Assembly (NCBI GenBank): GCA_027065695.1
Contig: JAMONP010000085.1
Span: 1-64,000 of the forward strand
DNA length: 64,000 nt
Direction: 5' to 3'
DNA from: Desulfuromonadales bacterium
GTDB taxonomy: Bacteria > Desulfobacterota > Desulfuromonadia > Desulfuromonadales > BM103
Below, piece after piece: positions 43,275 to 52,038 of this stretch; position 1 is the first letter of the stretch, and each line of letters starts with the position of its first letter. A program made the translations under genes and the position numbers. Below the pieces are notes generated by a model. It was given only the letters and a program-made list of their open reading frames with translations. It made no database searches and had not been told where the DNA came from.

Positions 43275-45062
43275 TCAAAGCTTTTTTTTAATCTTTTGGT
43301 TGATCTCTGTACGTTCTCGCAAATATTGCATCAAAGCAACCTCATCGTTATTGCTCCGTGCCTCTTCCTCGAGTTGGCGGATCTCCCCCAGACGCTGTTT
43401 CAGCACAAAGTTACAGACAGCCCGACGGCAATCTGTGAAGATCTTTTCAGGATTGTCAGCCCAACCAGGATCTTCCTGGAAAACCAGGCTTGCCAAAAGC
43501 GACTGCTGGGCCTCATCAAGCGAGGCATCAACCAGATCCTCAGGCAACCGACCATCCTCATCTTCACGACCCAGCAGATACTCCGCCAGACCACGAAAAA
43601 GTTCATCGAGGAAAAGCCCCTCAGTACCTTCTTCACGGACGCGACAACGTTGTTGATCATCCACCAGCATTAAGCGTAACAGATATTTCTGGGTCTGCCC
43701 TGCGACCGCCGAGGGCTGACGTGCCTGGAGAGATTGAGTCGCTGGACGACGAACCACCGACGGGGCAACACGACCACTACGCATTTTAGACTGCAGCAGT
43801 TCGATATCAAGATTGGTCAGGGTTGCCAGACGCTTCAAATACAGATTGCGCTCCAGATCCCCTGGCAAACGACGAATGCGTTCAAGAACTTGCTCGGCCG
43901 CGCGCGCGAGACCCTCAATACTCTGCCCATTGATACGCAACTGATCCTCGATAAAAACCTCCAGAACCGGGCGCGCTGCATCCAGACAGCTACGAAAGCC
44001 CTCTTCACCCCTGGACTTGAGCAGTGAGTCCGGGTCCTCCCCGGCAGGTAAGGCAACCACATTAACGGCCAGACCGACGGGCAGCAGAGCATCCATGGCA
44101 CGGAAGGTCGCCTGTCGTCCGGCGGCGTCTTCGTCAAAAACCAGCAATATTTTATCGGCATAACGTTTGAGCAAGCGGGCATGATCAGCTGTCAAAGCCG
44201 TGCCGCAAGTAGCCACTGCGGCAGCAAAACCGGCCCTATGCAGAGCCAGGACATCAAAGTAACCCTCGACAACCAAGGCTTCGCCATGGTGCCGCATGGC
44301 ATCGCGCGCCTGGTAGAGACCATAGAGGGTCTGGCCCTTATGATAGACATCGCTTTCCGGAGAGTTGATATATTTAGGCAGACTATCATCCAGGACCCTA
44401 CCACCAAAGGCCACCATTCGACCCTGCAGGTCATGAATCGGAAAAAGCAGACGCTGACGAAACAGATCATAATCGCCTCGCCCCTGCTTGCCGGGACGAA
44501 CCAATCCTGCCTGTTGAATCTCCTCTCTGGAGAATTTTTTCTCAGTCAGGTGTTTCGCCAGAGCCTCCCAACCCTCAGGGGCAAAGCCAAGCTGAAAAGC
44601 TCGCACAGTTTCACTTTCGTAGCCTCGTTGGCGCAAATAACGCCGGCCGAGTGCGCCGACTTCACCTTCCAGAAGAATCTGCTGATAAAAAGTCCCTGCA
44701 GCTTCGTTAATCTGCAGCAGACGTTCCCGCACCTCGCGACGTCGCATATCTGCAGGCGAAATCGCCTCTTCTTCAACCTCGATACCGACTTTTTCTCCAA
44801 GCCGTCTGACCGCATCCGGAAAACTCAAACCATCCATACGCATCAGGAAAGAGAAGACGTTGCCACCCACCCCGCAGCCAAAACAGTGGAATATTTGTCG
44901 AGCCGAATTAACATTGAACGAAGGGGTCTTCTCCTGATGAAAAGGACAGAGGCCCTGATGGTTGGCACCGGAACGCTTGAGAGGCAGATAGCCGGAGACC
45001 ACCTCAACGATATCGCTACGGTCGCGGATCTCCTGAATTTTATCTTCTGGTATGCGTCCCAT
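43275..45062 (-). CDS. dnaG: DNA primase
   Basis: 595 residues. The zinc finger GLCPFHQEKTPSFNV...FHCFGCGVGGN begins the protein. The TOPRIM domain carries LVVEGYFDVLALHRAG (Glu) and LLVFDEDAAGRQA (Asp pair). The C-terminal third is the helicase-interaction region. It makes RNA primers for replication. Its ATG overlaps the mutS2 stop, so both are translated together. Confidence 0.97.
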   Translation of the reverse strand: MGRIPEDKIQEIRDRSDIVEVVSGYLPLKRSGANHQGLCPFHQEKTPSFNVNSARQIFHCFGCGVGGNVFSFLMRMDGLSFPDAVRRLGEKVGIEVEEEAISPADMRRREVRERLLQINEAAGTFYQQILLEGEVGALGRRYLRQRGYESETVRAFQLGFAPEGWEALAKHLTEKKFSREEIQQAGLVRPGKQGRGDYDLFRQRLLFPIHDLQGRMVAFGGRVLDDSLPKYINSPESDVYHKGQTLYGLYQARDAMRHHGEALVVEGYFDVLALHRAGFAAAVATCGTALTADHARLLKRYADKILLVFDEDAAGRQATFRAMDALLPVGLAVNVVALPAGEDPDSLLKSRGEEGFRSCLDAARPVLEVFIEDQLRINGQSIEGLARAAEQVLERIRRLPGDLERNLYLKRLATLTNLDIELLQSKMRSGRVAPSVVRRPATQSLQARQPSAVAGQTQKYLLRLMLVDDQQRCRVREEGTEGLFLDELFRGLAEYLLGREDEDGRLPEDLVDASLDEAQQSLLASLVFQEDPGWADNPEKIFTDCRRAVCNFVLKQRLGEIRQLEEEARSNNDEVALMQYLRERTEINQKIKKKL

Positions 45063-47470
45063 CAGTGTCGCAACTCCACCAGTGTCACGTTATCGCCACC
45101 CTGCTCTGCTGCTGCCGCCTGAAAGATGGCAACCTCGCTAGACTCAGCAAGAAATTCCCTGACCGCTTTCCGCAGGACACCCTGACCAGCGCCGTGCACA
45201 ATCTCCAGCTTCTGCTCGTTATGGAGCAAGGCTTCATCAAGAAATCGACTGAGCAATCCCTGGGCGTCCTCAACCCGCTTGCCAACCAGAACCAGGCGCG
45301 GCAAAAAAGCGTTGCGTTTGACACGGTCGCGAATTCGTGGCGCTGACTTCTGGTGATCAGCATAGCGACGCGGCTGGAACTGGCGCAGTGCCGAACGCGG
45401 CTGACGCAACTTCTTGCCACCGGCCATGAGTTCAATCCGGTCGCCATCGACACGGGTCACTTCAGCTTCTACCCCCAGAACCGGCACATAAAGCCTTTCC
45501 CTGACGGCAACCTCTGCAGGGATATGTTCTGGCCCCTGCGGCAGTGGTTTCGGCAAGGTTTCATGCAGCTCTCTGAGCGCACTTGTCAATTTCGCACGCT
45601 GCTTTGGCTTTACCGTCCCTTCCGGAACCTGCCTGAATAATGCCTGAAGTTTTTCTTCAGCCGCAGTCAGCACCTGCAGCCCTTGCTGACGCACCTCATC
45701 GAGAATCGTCTGGCGCCGAGCCTCCAGATCTTTGCGTTCACTATGAATACGTTGTTTATCTTTTGCGGCTGCAGAGCGTAAGCTTTGTGCTGTACGCAAT
45801 TCATCGTCCAGAGTTGCCCGCAAGCTCTGTAGTCGCTCAATAATCGCCACACCTTCGCGCTCGCCTTGACCGAGATAATTTTCAGCAGCAATCAAAACCT
45901 TTTCCGGCAAACCGATCCGCCGAGCGATCGTAAACGCATGACTGGCACCGGGAATACCGTAATGCAACCGAAAAGTCGGTTGCAGGGTGTCTGTATCGAA
46001 TTCCACTGCGGCATTTTCTACTTGTGATTCGAGCTGCGCATAGCCCTTGACAACATGCAGATGCGTGGTTGCCAGGATACGTGCACCGACATCGCGCAGG
46101 CTGTCAACTGCGGCCAGAGCCAGAGCCGAACCTTCAGCGGGATCTGTGCCGGTACCCAACTCGTCCATCAACACCAGAGTTTCGCCATCGGCCCGCTGTA
46201 AAATATTACGCAAACGCAGCAGGTGACCGGAAAAAGTGGAAAGATTCTGCTCAATACTCTGTTCATCGCCGATATCCGCCATGACCGGCGCAAAAGGGAA
46301 AAGCCGGCTTCCCGGTTCACACGGGATCGGCAGACCAGCCCGAACCATAAGAACGAGCAAACCAGCGGTTTTGAGTGCGACCGTTTTGCCACCAGTGTTA
46401 GGCCCACTGATGATCAGGGTATGACACTCTTCCGGCAGCCGTAGATCAATCGGCACCACCTCAGGGGCACCCTTTGCACCTTTTTTTGCGGCAACCAGTA
46501 AGGGATGACGAGCATTGTGCAGGGCAAGAGACGGTTCATTGGCCAGTTTGGGAACTACAGCATCCAGGGTAACTGCCAGGCGAGCAATGGCCTGACGCAG
46601 GTCAAGCCGGGCAAGAACGGCCTGGTTGTCAGCCAGGGTCTGTCTTGCTTTACGAACGCCAGCAGTCAAACGCGCAAGGACACGCTCCTCTTCACGTATA
46701 ATCTGGTGCACCAGAGTCTGGACACGGTTATTACTTTCCAGGGTAACCGCCGGTTCTACATAAAGGGTCTGACCACTGGCAGAAACATCATGGACAAAAC
46801 CTTTCAGACGACCACTGTGATCCGTACGCACTGGCAGGACATAACGACCGTTGCGATCCGTAATCAACGATTCCTGGAAAATCCCCTGGAGGCGCTCGTC
46901 CTGCAACAACTGGTCAAGCTGCCGCTTGACCCGGTTGCGCTCGCCCTTGAGGCTGCTCCGTAGGTCAGAGAGTTCAAAAGAGGCCGAATCAAGAATTTCC
47001 GCGCGCGGGCCAACACTGCTGCGAATCTCGGCAGCCAACTCAGGCAGCAGGGTCAACTGCCGGGCGAACGGCTGCAGGCAAGGGCAAACTTCACTGTTCA
47101 GTAACTGCTGCCGACAGGCCGATGCGGCTTCGAGAGCCGCCTGCACATCACGCAAAACTTCTGGTTCCAGGCGGAGCCCTTCAGCCCGCAACTGTTCCAG
47201 GTGTGGCAACAAATCGATACCAGAACCAAGCGCAAGAGGACCATCTTCCTGAAGCAACTCTCCGGCCTCTTGCGCCTCCTGAAGAGCCTCTACAATCTTT
47301 TGCCGTTCGCAAAGGGGAGCAAGAGCAGCCGCCAGGAGCCGCCCAAAGGGCGTCTGGGTTTTAGCGACCACCAAGTCAACAACCTTGGCGAACTCAAGCT
47401 GAACCAGGCTGTCTGCCGTAATTTTGTCTGGCATTGTTTTGTCTGCGAGGTCCGATTTTTCTAATGTCAT
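45062..47470 (-). CDS. mutS2: Endonuclease MutS2
   Basis: 802 residues. The ATPase core has Walker A LIISGPNTGGKTVALKTAGLL, NLSTFSGHLLRL and Walker B LVLMDELGTGTDPAEG, then ATTHLHVVKGYA. A coiled-coil stretch follows and the C-terminus is an Smr nuclease domain with HGAGQGVLRKAVREFL. In that domain the common LDLRG is LVLVG, which could weaken nuclease function. MutS2 acts on recombination intermediates and stalled ribosomes rather than mismatches. It overlaps cvpA by 4 bp. Confidence 0.95.
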   Translation of the reverse strand: MTLEKSDLADKTMPDKITADSLVQLEFAKVVDLVVAKTQTPFGRLLAAALAPLCERQKIVEALQEAQEAGELLQEDGPLALGSGIDLLPHLEQLRAEGLRLEPEVLRDVQAALEAASACRQQLLNSEVCPCLQPFARQLTLLPELAAEIRSSVGPRAEILDSASFELSDLRSSLKGERNRVKRQLDQLLQDERLQGIFQESLITDRNGRYVLPVRTDHSGRLKGFVHDVSASGQTLYVEPAVTLESNNRVQTLVHQIIREEERVLARLTAGVRKARQTLADNQAVLARLDLRQAIARLAVTLDAVVPKLANEPSLALHNARHPLLVAAKKGAKGAPEVVPIDLRLPEECHTLIISGPNTGGKTVALKTAGLLVLMVRAGLPIPCEPGSRLFPFAPVMADIGDEQSIEQNLSTFSGHLLRLRNILQRADGETLVLMDELGTGTDPAEGSALALAAVDSLRDVGARILATTHLHVVKGYAQLESQVENAAVEFDTDTLQPTFRLHYGIPGASHAFTIARRIGLPEKVLIAAENYLGQGEREGVAIIERLQSLRATLDDELRTAQSLRSAAAKDKQRIHSERKDLEARRQTILDEVRQQGLQVLTAAEEKLQALFRQVPEGTVKPKQRAKLTSALRELHETLPKPLPQGPEHIPAEVAVRERLYVPVLGVEAEVTRVDGDRIELMAGGKKLRQPRSALRQFQPRRYADHQKSAPRIRDRVKRNAFLPRLVLVGKRVEDAQGLLSRFLDEALLHNEQKLEIVHGAGQGVLRKAVREFLAESSEVAIFQAAAAEQGGDNVTLVELRH

Positions 47471-47949
47471 TTCAGAACACGCTGGCTGCCTTCCAAAGCC
47501 GCACCACCTAGATCAACAAATGGCGGGGCCAGATAAGCCTCCTTCATAACTTTGTCCATTCCCCATGGTAGCTGTTGTAAAGAGAGAGCAAAGAGCACCA
47601 CCGCCAGCAGAAGCCCCCCCTGTATCAGACCAAACACCCCACCGATCAGGCGATTAAAGCCGCCGAGAAAAAGCAGCTTCACAAAGCGTGACAAAAGGAA
47701 TCCGAGCACCAGGAAAAAGGTCATGGTTGCGAGGAAAAGTACCGTGAAGGTAATCGCCACGGCAATCTGGGTGGGCAGGTCAACTTGTTTCAGAAGGGCG
47801 TCTGCAAGGGGGCCATGATAACGAAAGGCCAGGAACGCACCGACAAAAAAACCTGCCAAAGAACAGACTTCCTTGAGCAGGCCGCGCAGTAACCCCTTGA
47901 CCAAAAAACCACAGAGGATGACAAGAATGGCAATATCAATACCGTTCAT
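47467..47949 (-). CDS. CvpA-family membrane protein
   Basis: 160 residues with four predicted transmembrane helices (IAILVILCGFLVKGLLRGLL at the start; VAITFTVLFLATMTFFLVLGFLL; LIGGVFGLIQGGLLLAVVLFAL). The G-x-x-RG motif after the first helix is typical of CvpA. It was named for colicin V production in E. coli; general function is unclear. Co-translated with mutS2. Confidence 0.9.
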   Translation of the reverse strand: MNGIDIAILVILCGFLVKGLLRGLLKEVCSLAGFFVGAFLAFRYHGPLADALLKQVDLPTQIAVAITFTVLFLATMTFFLVLGFLLSRFVKLLFLGGFNRLIGGVFGLIQGGLLLAVVLFALSLQQLPWGMDKVMKEAYLAPPFVDLGGAALEGSQRVLK

Positions 47950-47972
47950 CTTTGAATCAGTTCTCCCCGCAT

Positions 47973-48422
47973 TTAGCCCGCCAGTTTCTTTTTAACCAAC
48001 TCACTGACCAGTTTGCCATCGGCACATCCAGTGGTCTGCGCTGTGACCAACTTCATAACCGCGCCCATATCCCGCATGGAACTGGCGCCACTTTCGGCAA
48101 TCGCCTTGACGACCAGTTCTTCCACTTCAGACTCGCTCAACTGAGACGGCAGGAACTCCTGCAATATCACCACCTCAAGCTCTTCTTTCTCAGCCAACTC
48201 TGGGCGGGTATCCCGATAAGCTTCGGCCGCTTCACGCCGCTGCTTGACCAGAGTGGAAAGAATCTTGATCGCCGCAGCGGCATCAAGCTCCTGACGTGCT
48301 GCAATTTCGGCATTCTTCAGAGCGGTACGGGCCAGGCGAATCGTACTCAGCCGCAAACTGTCCTTGGCTTTCATCGCCACTTTCATCGCTTCAAGTAACT
48401 GATCCTGGATATTCATAATCAT
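47973..48422 (-). CDS. YqeY/GatB-domain protein
   Basis: 149 residues, all helical: IQDQLLEAMKVAMKAKDSLRLSTIRLARTAL, EKEELEVVILQEFLPSQLSESEV and GASSMRDMGAVMKLVTAQTTGCADGKLVSELVKKKL. This matches YqeY, related to the tail domain of GatB that binds tRNA. The role of free-standing YqeY is not settled. AGGAG and an ATGA overlap with hisE support the 48422 start. Confidence 0.92.
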   Translation of the reverse strand: MIMNIQDQLLEAMKVAMKAKDSLRLSTIRLARTALKNAEIAARQELDAAAAIKILSTLVKQRREAAEAYRDTRPELAEKEELEVVILQEFLPSQLSESEVEELVVKAIAESGASSMRDMGAVMKLVTAQTTGCADGKLVSELVKKKLAG

Positions 48423-48760
48423 GAAGTCTCCTGACGGCCTGTCCGACTGGCTTTTTCTTCCAGGCCGGAGGTGCCGAAACGTCGCTGCAATTCTGCGTAA
48501 ATCCGCTCGGGAGGTAAATCGTAATAGCTGAGCAGCACCAGGGTATGGAACCAGAGGTCTGCTACCTCACAAACGACTTCGTCGGTCTGGCCGCCCTTAC
48601 CGGCAATGGCAACTTCAGTAGCTTCTTCACCAACCTTGCCGAGGATTTTATCGAGACCCTTGGCGTATAGTGATGCGACGTAAGACTTTTCCGAGGGGTT
48701 CTGCTTACGCTCCTGGATGACCTTGTAGACCGCGTCAATAATGTCATTGTGTTCTTTCAT
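48419..48760 (-). CDS. hisE: Phosphoribosyl-ATP pyrophosphohydrolase HisE
   Basis: 113 residues, MazG-like all-alpha fold. Motifs SYVASLYAKGLDKILGKVGEEATEVAIAGK and EVVCEVADLWFHTLVLL hold the metal-binding Glu/Asp residues. It performs the second step of histidine synthesis. HisI, often fused to HisE, is not in this window, so cyclohydrolase is encoded elsewhere. It is separated from hisF by about 127 bp containing CACGAAG-type repeats. Confidence 0.95.
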   Translation of the reverse strand: MKEHNDIIDAVYKVIQERKQNPSEKSYVASLYAKGLDKILGKVGEEATEVAIAGKGGQTDEVVCEVADLWFHTLVLLSYYDLPPERIYAELQRRFGTSGLEEKASRTGRQETS

Positions 48761-48777
48761 GATTTAAAACCTTTGCA

Positions 48778-48884
48778 TTCACCACGAAGGGCACGAAGAG
48801 CACGGAGGAACAAAAGCTTTGGGTTTCTGTAAGTACCTGTTTATAGCCACTGACAGACCCTTCTCATCTTCGTGGTTTAATGAG
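48778..48884. repeat. CACGAAG-type repeat element upstream of hisE
   Basis: ACCACGAAGGGCACGAAGAG near 48781 and, inverted, CATCTTCGTGGTTTAA near 48865. It resembles the element at 51928-52014, though its arms pair less well. No gene lies in the gap. Confidence 0.55.
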
Positions 48885-48887
48885 AAC

Positions 48888-49655
48888 CTAAAACCTTACC
48901 GGCACACCGTGTTCACGCAAATATTCCTTGCATTCGCCAATGGTGTATTCACGAAAGTGAAAGATACTCGCCGCCAGAGCCGCACCCGCACCACCTTCGA
49001 CCAGACCTTCACGGATATGCTCAAGATTGCCGACGCCACCGGAAGCGATCACCGGAATCGTGACCCGGTCGCTGACCGCGCGGGTCAGAGGAATATCATA
49101 GCCATCTTTGGTGCCGTCACAATCCATCGAGGTCAAAAGGATTTCACCCGCGCCGTAATCTGCCATTCTTTTGGACCATTTGAGGACATCTATACCGGTC
49201 GGGTTACGACCACCGTGGGTATAGACTTCCCATGTTTGCGGATCGCTGCTGGGTACTCTGCGCGCATCAATAGCAACGACGATGCACTGGGAGCCAAAAC
49301 GTTCAGCCGCCTCGCGAACAAACTCGGGACGGTGTACGGCTGCGGTGTTGATCGAGACCTTATCGGCACCAGCATTGAGCAGGTTGCGGATATCGGCAAT
49401 CTCACGCACACCACCACCAACCGTAAGCGGCATAAAAACCCGCTCCGCCGTGCGTGCCACCACATCGAGGATGATACCACGCTTATCACTCGACGCCGTG
49501 ATGTCGAGAAAAGTCAATTCGTCGGCACCCTGAGCATCATAAGCCTCGGCAGCCTCAACCGGATCACCGGCATCACGGAGTTCGAGAAACTGCACGCCCT
49601 TGACCACGCGACCGTCTTTGACGTCTAAACATGGGATGATTCTTTTTGTCAGCAT
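48888..49655 (-). CDS. hisF: Imidazole glycerol phosphate synthase cyclase subunit HisF
   Basis: 255 residues, a (beta/alpha)8 barrel. Catalytic Asp residues lie in [16 protein letters not shown] and [15 protein letters not shown]. Phosphate-binding loops [13 protein letters not shown] and [13 protein letters not shown] are present. It uses ammonia from HisH to form imidazole glycerol phosphate and AICAR. Confidence 0.97.
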   Translation of the reverse strand: MLTKRIIPCLDVKDGRVVKGVQFLELRDAGDPVEAAEAYDAQGADELTFLDITASSDKRGIILDVVARTAERVFMPLTVGGGVREIADIRNLLNAGADKVSINTAAVHRPEFVREAAERFGSQCIVVAIDARRVPSSDPQTWEVYTHGGRNPTGIDVLKWSKRMADYGAGEILLTSMDCDGTKDGYDIPLTRAVSDRVTIPVIASGGVGNLEHIREGLVEGGAGAALAASIFHFREYTIGECKEYLREHGVPVRF

Positions 49656-49704
49656 TGGCTTCTATAACCTTGGGGACTTAAAAAATATCAATATCTCGTT
49701 TTTT

Positions 49705-49795
49705 GTAGGGGCTAAGCAAACGTCACACCTGCTTAGCCCTTGTCGGAACGAAAACCAAAGGCGGGCGAAGCAGATGAAGCTTGCTTAGCCCCTAC
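49705..49795. repeat. Inverted REP pair (BIME) between hisF and hisA
   Basis: GTAGGGGCTAAGCA...TGCTTAGCCC (49705-49740) and, in the opposite orientation, GGGCGAAGCA...TGCTTAGCCCCTAC (49763-49795). Each arm can fold on its own, and the two can pair with each other. They belong to the same family as the REPs at 29146 and 29480. Confidence 0.85.
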
Positions 49796-49821
49796 ATCTT
49801 CTGAAGATGGTTTTTCGGGAA

Positions 49822-50565
49822 TTACCGAGTCCCTTGTTGGTTGCGTCTCGTTAATTCGACGGCTTCACGAAGATTCAACGCGCCGTTGTAAATCGCCTTA
49901 CCAGTGATGACCCCCTCAATCCCGGAAGCCTCGATCTGCAACAGGTTGCGGATATCATCCAGGCTCGACACACCCCCGGAAGCAATTACCGGAATCGAGA
50001 TGGCCTCAGCCAAAGCAGCAGTTGCCTCAAGGTTCGGGCCTTGCATCATGCCGTCACGGGCAATATCGGTATAGATGATGGCCGTGACGCCAAAAACTTC
50101 CATCTCACGGGCCAGGTCAATCGCCTTTTTCTCGGTCACCTCAGCCCAGCCACGTACAGCCACCAGGCCATTTTTGGCATCGATACCAACCACGATCTGA
50201 TCTGGAAATCTGCGGCAGGCTTCAGCGACTAGTTCCGGGTTTTCCTTGGCCACTGTACCGAGGATGACACGACTGACGCCCAGTTTAAGGTAAGCCTCGA
50301 TGGTCTCCAGATCACGGATACCGCCACCGAGTTCAGTTGGAATATCGACCGCAGCGACGATCGCCTCAATCGCCTCGCGGTTCTTCGGCACCCCGGCAAA
50401 AGCTCCATCCAGATCGACCAGATGCAGGAATTCGCCGCCCTCATTCTGCCAATGGCGAGCCATCGCCGCCGGGTCATCAGAGTAGACAGTATCCTTCTCC
50501 ATCAGCCCCTGTTCCAGGCGCACACATTGGCCAGCTTTCAGATCAATTGCGGGTAGAACGATCAT
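49822..50565 (-). CDS. hisA: ProFAR isomerase HisA
   Basis: 247 residues, (beta/alpha)8 barrel. [18 protein letters not shown] holds the first catalytic Asp, [17 protein letters not shown] the second. Phosphate loops are [16 protein letters not shown] and [13 protein letters not shown]. It catalyses the fourth step of histidine synthesis. It lies between hisH and hisF in the usual order. Confidence 0.97.
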   Translation of the reverse strand: MIVLPAIDLKAGQCVRLEQGLMEKDTVYSDDPAAMARHWQNEGGEFLHLVDLDGAFAGVPKNREAIEAIVAAVDIPTELGGGIRDLETIEAYLKLGVSRVILGTVAKENPELVAEACRRFPDQIVVGIDAKNGLVAVRGWAEVTEKKAIDLAREMEVFGVTAIIYTDIARDGMMQGPNLEATAALAEAISIPVIASGGVSSLDDIRNLLQIEASGIEGVITGKAIYNGALNLREAVELTRRNQQGTR

Positions 50566-50593
50566 GCAAACCTTCCTGTGTGGTTATAAAGTC

Positions 50594-51217
50594 TTAGAGT
50601 TTACCGAACTTGTCAAAAATATTCAGGCCAACGGTCTGACTCTTTTCCGGATGAAACTGCGTGGCCATAAGATTGTTACGCCAGACAGAAGCACAAAATT
50701 CGACCTCACCGTAACGGCAGGTCGCCGCAACATCAGCAGAGTTATCGGCAGAACAATAATAGGAATGGACAAAATAAACGAAACTGCCGTCTTTTGTATC
50801 CTCAAAGATTGGCGAGGGCTTCTGCAGTTGAATATTATTCCAACCCATGTGCGGAACTTTGAGCCGCTCGCCACCTTCAGTCATGTCGGTGGGGAAATGA
50901 ATGACCTTCCCCGGCACCAACCCCAAACCCTGGTGACGACCAAACTCTTCACTTTCATCAAAGAGCATCTGCATACCGACACAGATGCCGAGCAACGGCT
51001 TACCAGACTTAACATGCTGCAGCAACGGCTCGACAAAACCACCGGCACGCAGGTTGTTGATGCAATCACGGAAAGCGCCAACACCGGGAAGTACCAGTTT
51101 GGCCGTGGTCAGGATATCTTCGGGGTTGCTGCTGACCCTGGCTGCGTAGCCAAGCTTTTCAAAAGCTTTCTCGACGCTGCGCAGGTTACCCATTTCATAA
51201 TCGATGATCGTGATCAT
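50594..51217 (-). CDS. hisH: Imidazole glycerol phosphate synthase glutaminase HisH
   Basis: 207 residues, class I glutaminase. The nucleophile Cys is in LLGICVGMQMLFDES and the His-Glu pair in ATQFHPEKSQ. MITIIDYEMGNLRSVEKAF is the canonical N-terminus. Its start codon is part of the 24-bp repeat at 51209-51280; only the last copy retains ATG. It supplies ammonia to HisF. Confidence 0.96.
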   Translation of the reverse strand: MITIIDYEMGNLRSVEKAFEKLGYAARVSSNPEDILTTAKLVLPGVGAFRDCINNLRAGGFVEPLLQHVKSGKPLLGICVGMQMLFDESEEFGRHQGLGLVPGKVIHFPTDMTEGGERLKVPHMGWNNIQLQKPSPIFEDTKDGSFVYFVHSYYCSADNSADVAATCRYGEVEFCASVWRNNLMATQFHPEKSQTVGLNIFDKFGKL

Positions 51218-51280
51218 TTATCGTGCCTACTCCGTGATTATTTATCGTGCCTACTCCGTGATTATTTATCGTGCCTACTC
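51209..51280. repeat. 24-bp tandem repeat of the hisB-hisH junction, three copies
   Basis: On the minus strand three adjacent 24-bp units read GAGTAGGCACGATAAATNATCACG. The first contains the hisB stop (TAG), the last the hisH ATG. In the first two units the base N is A, giving ATA instead of ATG. This looks like slippage or unequal duplication of the gene junction. Confidence 0.92.
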
Positions 51281-51865
51281 AAGGGTTCCCTTTGAAGAAA
51301 GAACACCTTCGACTCTGGGATCGAGCTGGGTTGCTTCATCCAATGCACGCGCAAACGCCTTGAAAACAGCTTCGACAATGTGATGTAGATTGTCACCATA
51401 GGCCAGATTAACATGCACGTTGGCACCGGCATGATTACAGAAGGCCGTAAAGAATTCCTCGACCAGCTCCACCTCGAAATTCCCCACCTGGGCCTTCGGC
51501 AGAGGTACGTTGAAAACCAGAAACGGCCGTCCGGAAAAATCGAGAATCACGGCGGCCAGGGATTCATGCATCGGCATAGTGCCACGACCGTAACGGCGCA
51601 CACCGACCTTGTCACCGAGTGCCTGCTTGAAAGCTTCGCCAAGGCAAATAGCCAGGTCTTCAACCGTGTGATGAGCATCTATTTCCAAATCACCCTTGGC
51701 ACTGATCTGCAGATCAAAAAAGCCATGACGGGCGATTTGAGTCAGCATATGGTCGAGAAAAGGGACTCCGGATTCAATCTGATGCTCACCGCGCCCATCC
51801 AGATCAAGAGTCAAATTGATGCTGGTCTCTTTGGTGGAGCGGTTAATCGTGGCTGTCCGTGCCAT
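51275..51865 (-). CDS. hisB: Imidazoleglycerol-phosphate dehydratase HisB
   Basis: 196 residues. Two metal-binding motifs [11 protein letters not shown] and, later, [19 protein letters not shown] are present, with [16 protein letters not shown]. It is monofunctional (no HisN phosphatase domain). GGAGG precedes ATG 51865. It removes water from imidazole glycerol phosphate in the sixth step. Confidence 0.96.
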   Translation of the reverse strand: MARTATINRSTKETSINLTLDLDGRGEHQIESGVPFLDHMLTQIARHGFFDLQISAKGDLEIDAHHTVEDLAICLGEAFKQALGDKVGVRRYGRGTMPMHESLAAVILDFSGRPFLVFNVPLPKAQVGNFEVELVEEFFTAFCNHAGANVHVNLAYGDNLHHIVEAVFKAFARALDEATQLDPRVEGVLSSKGTLE

Positions 51866-51927
51866 ACTTTCCTCCATCAGAAATTTTAAGGGGTCTACCT
51901 TGATGCCCTTACAAACCAAGCTTCTTA

Positions 51928-52014
51928 TCACGAAGGACACGAAGATCACAAAGAAAGCCGTTAGTGTTTTAAGTCCTTAACTCTGTGCCTTTCGTGATCT
52001 TCGTGGTGCCTTTT
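51928..52014. repeat. CACGAAG inverted-repeat element between hisD and hisB
   Basis: CACGAAGATCAC (51938-51949) and GTGATCTTCGTG (51994-52005) are perfect 12-bp inverted arms, each embedded in further CACGAAGG/CCTTTCGTG imperfect copies. The whole can fold into a long hairpin in the mRNA. Confidence 0.75.
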
Positions 52015-52038
52015 TATGTTATTCCAACAAACAAAAGC

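Noticed and set aside
51209-51280. Short CRISPR-like array
   Set aside because: The 24-bp units are contiguous with no spacers and include a stop and a start codon of flanking genes; no cas genes are present.
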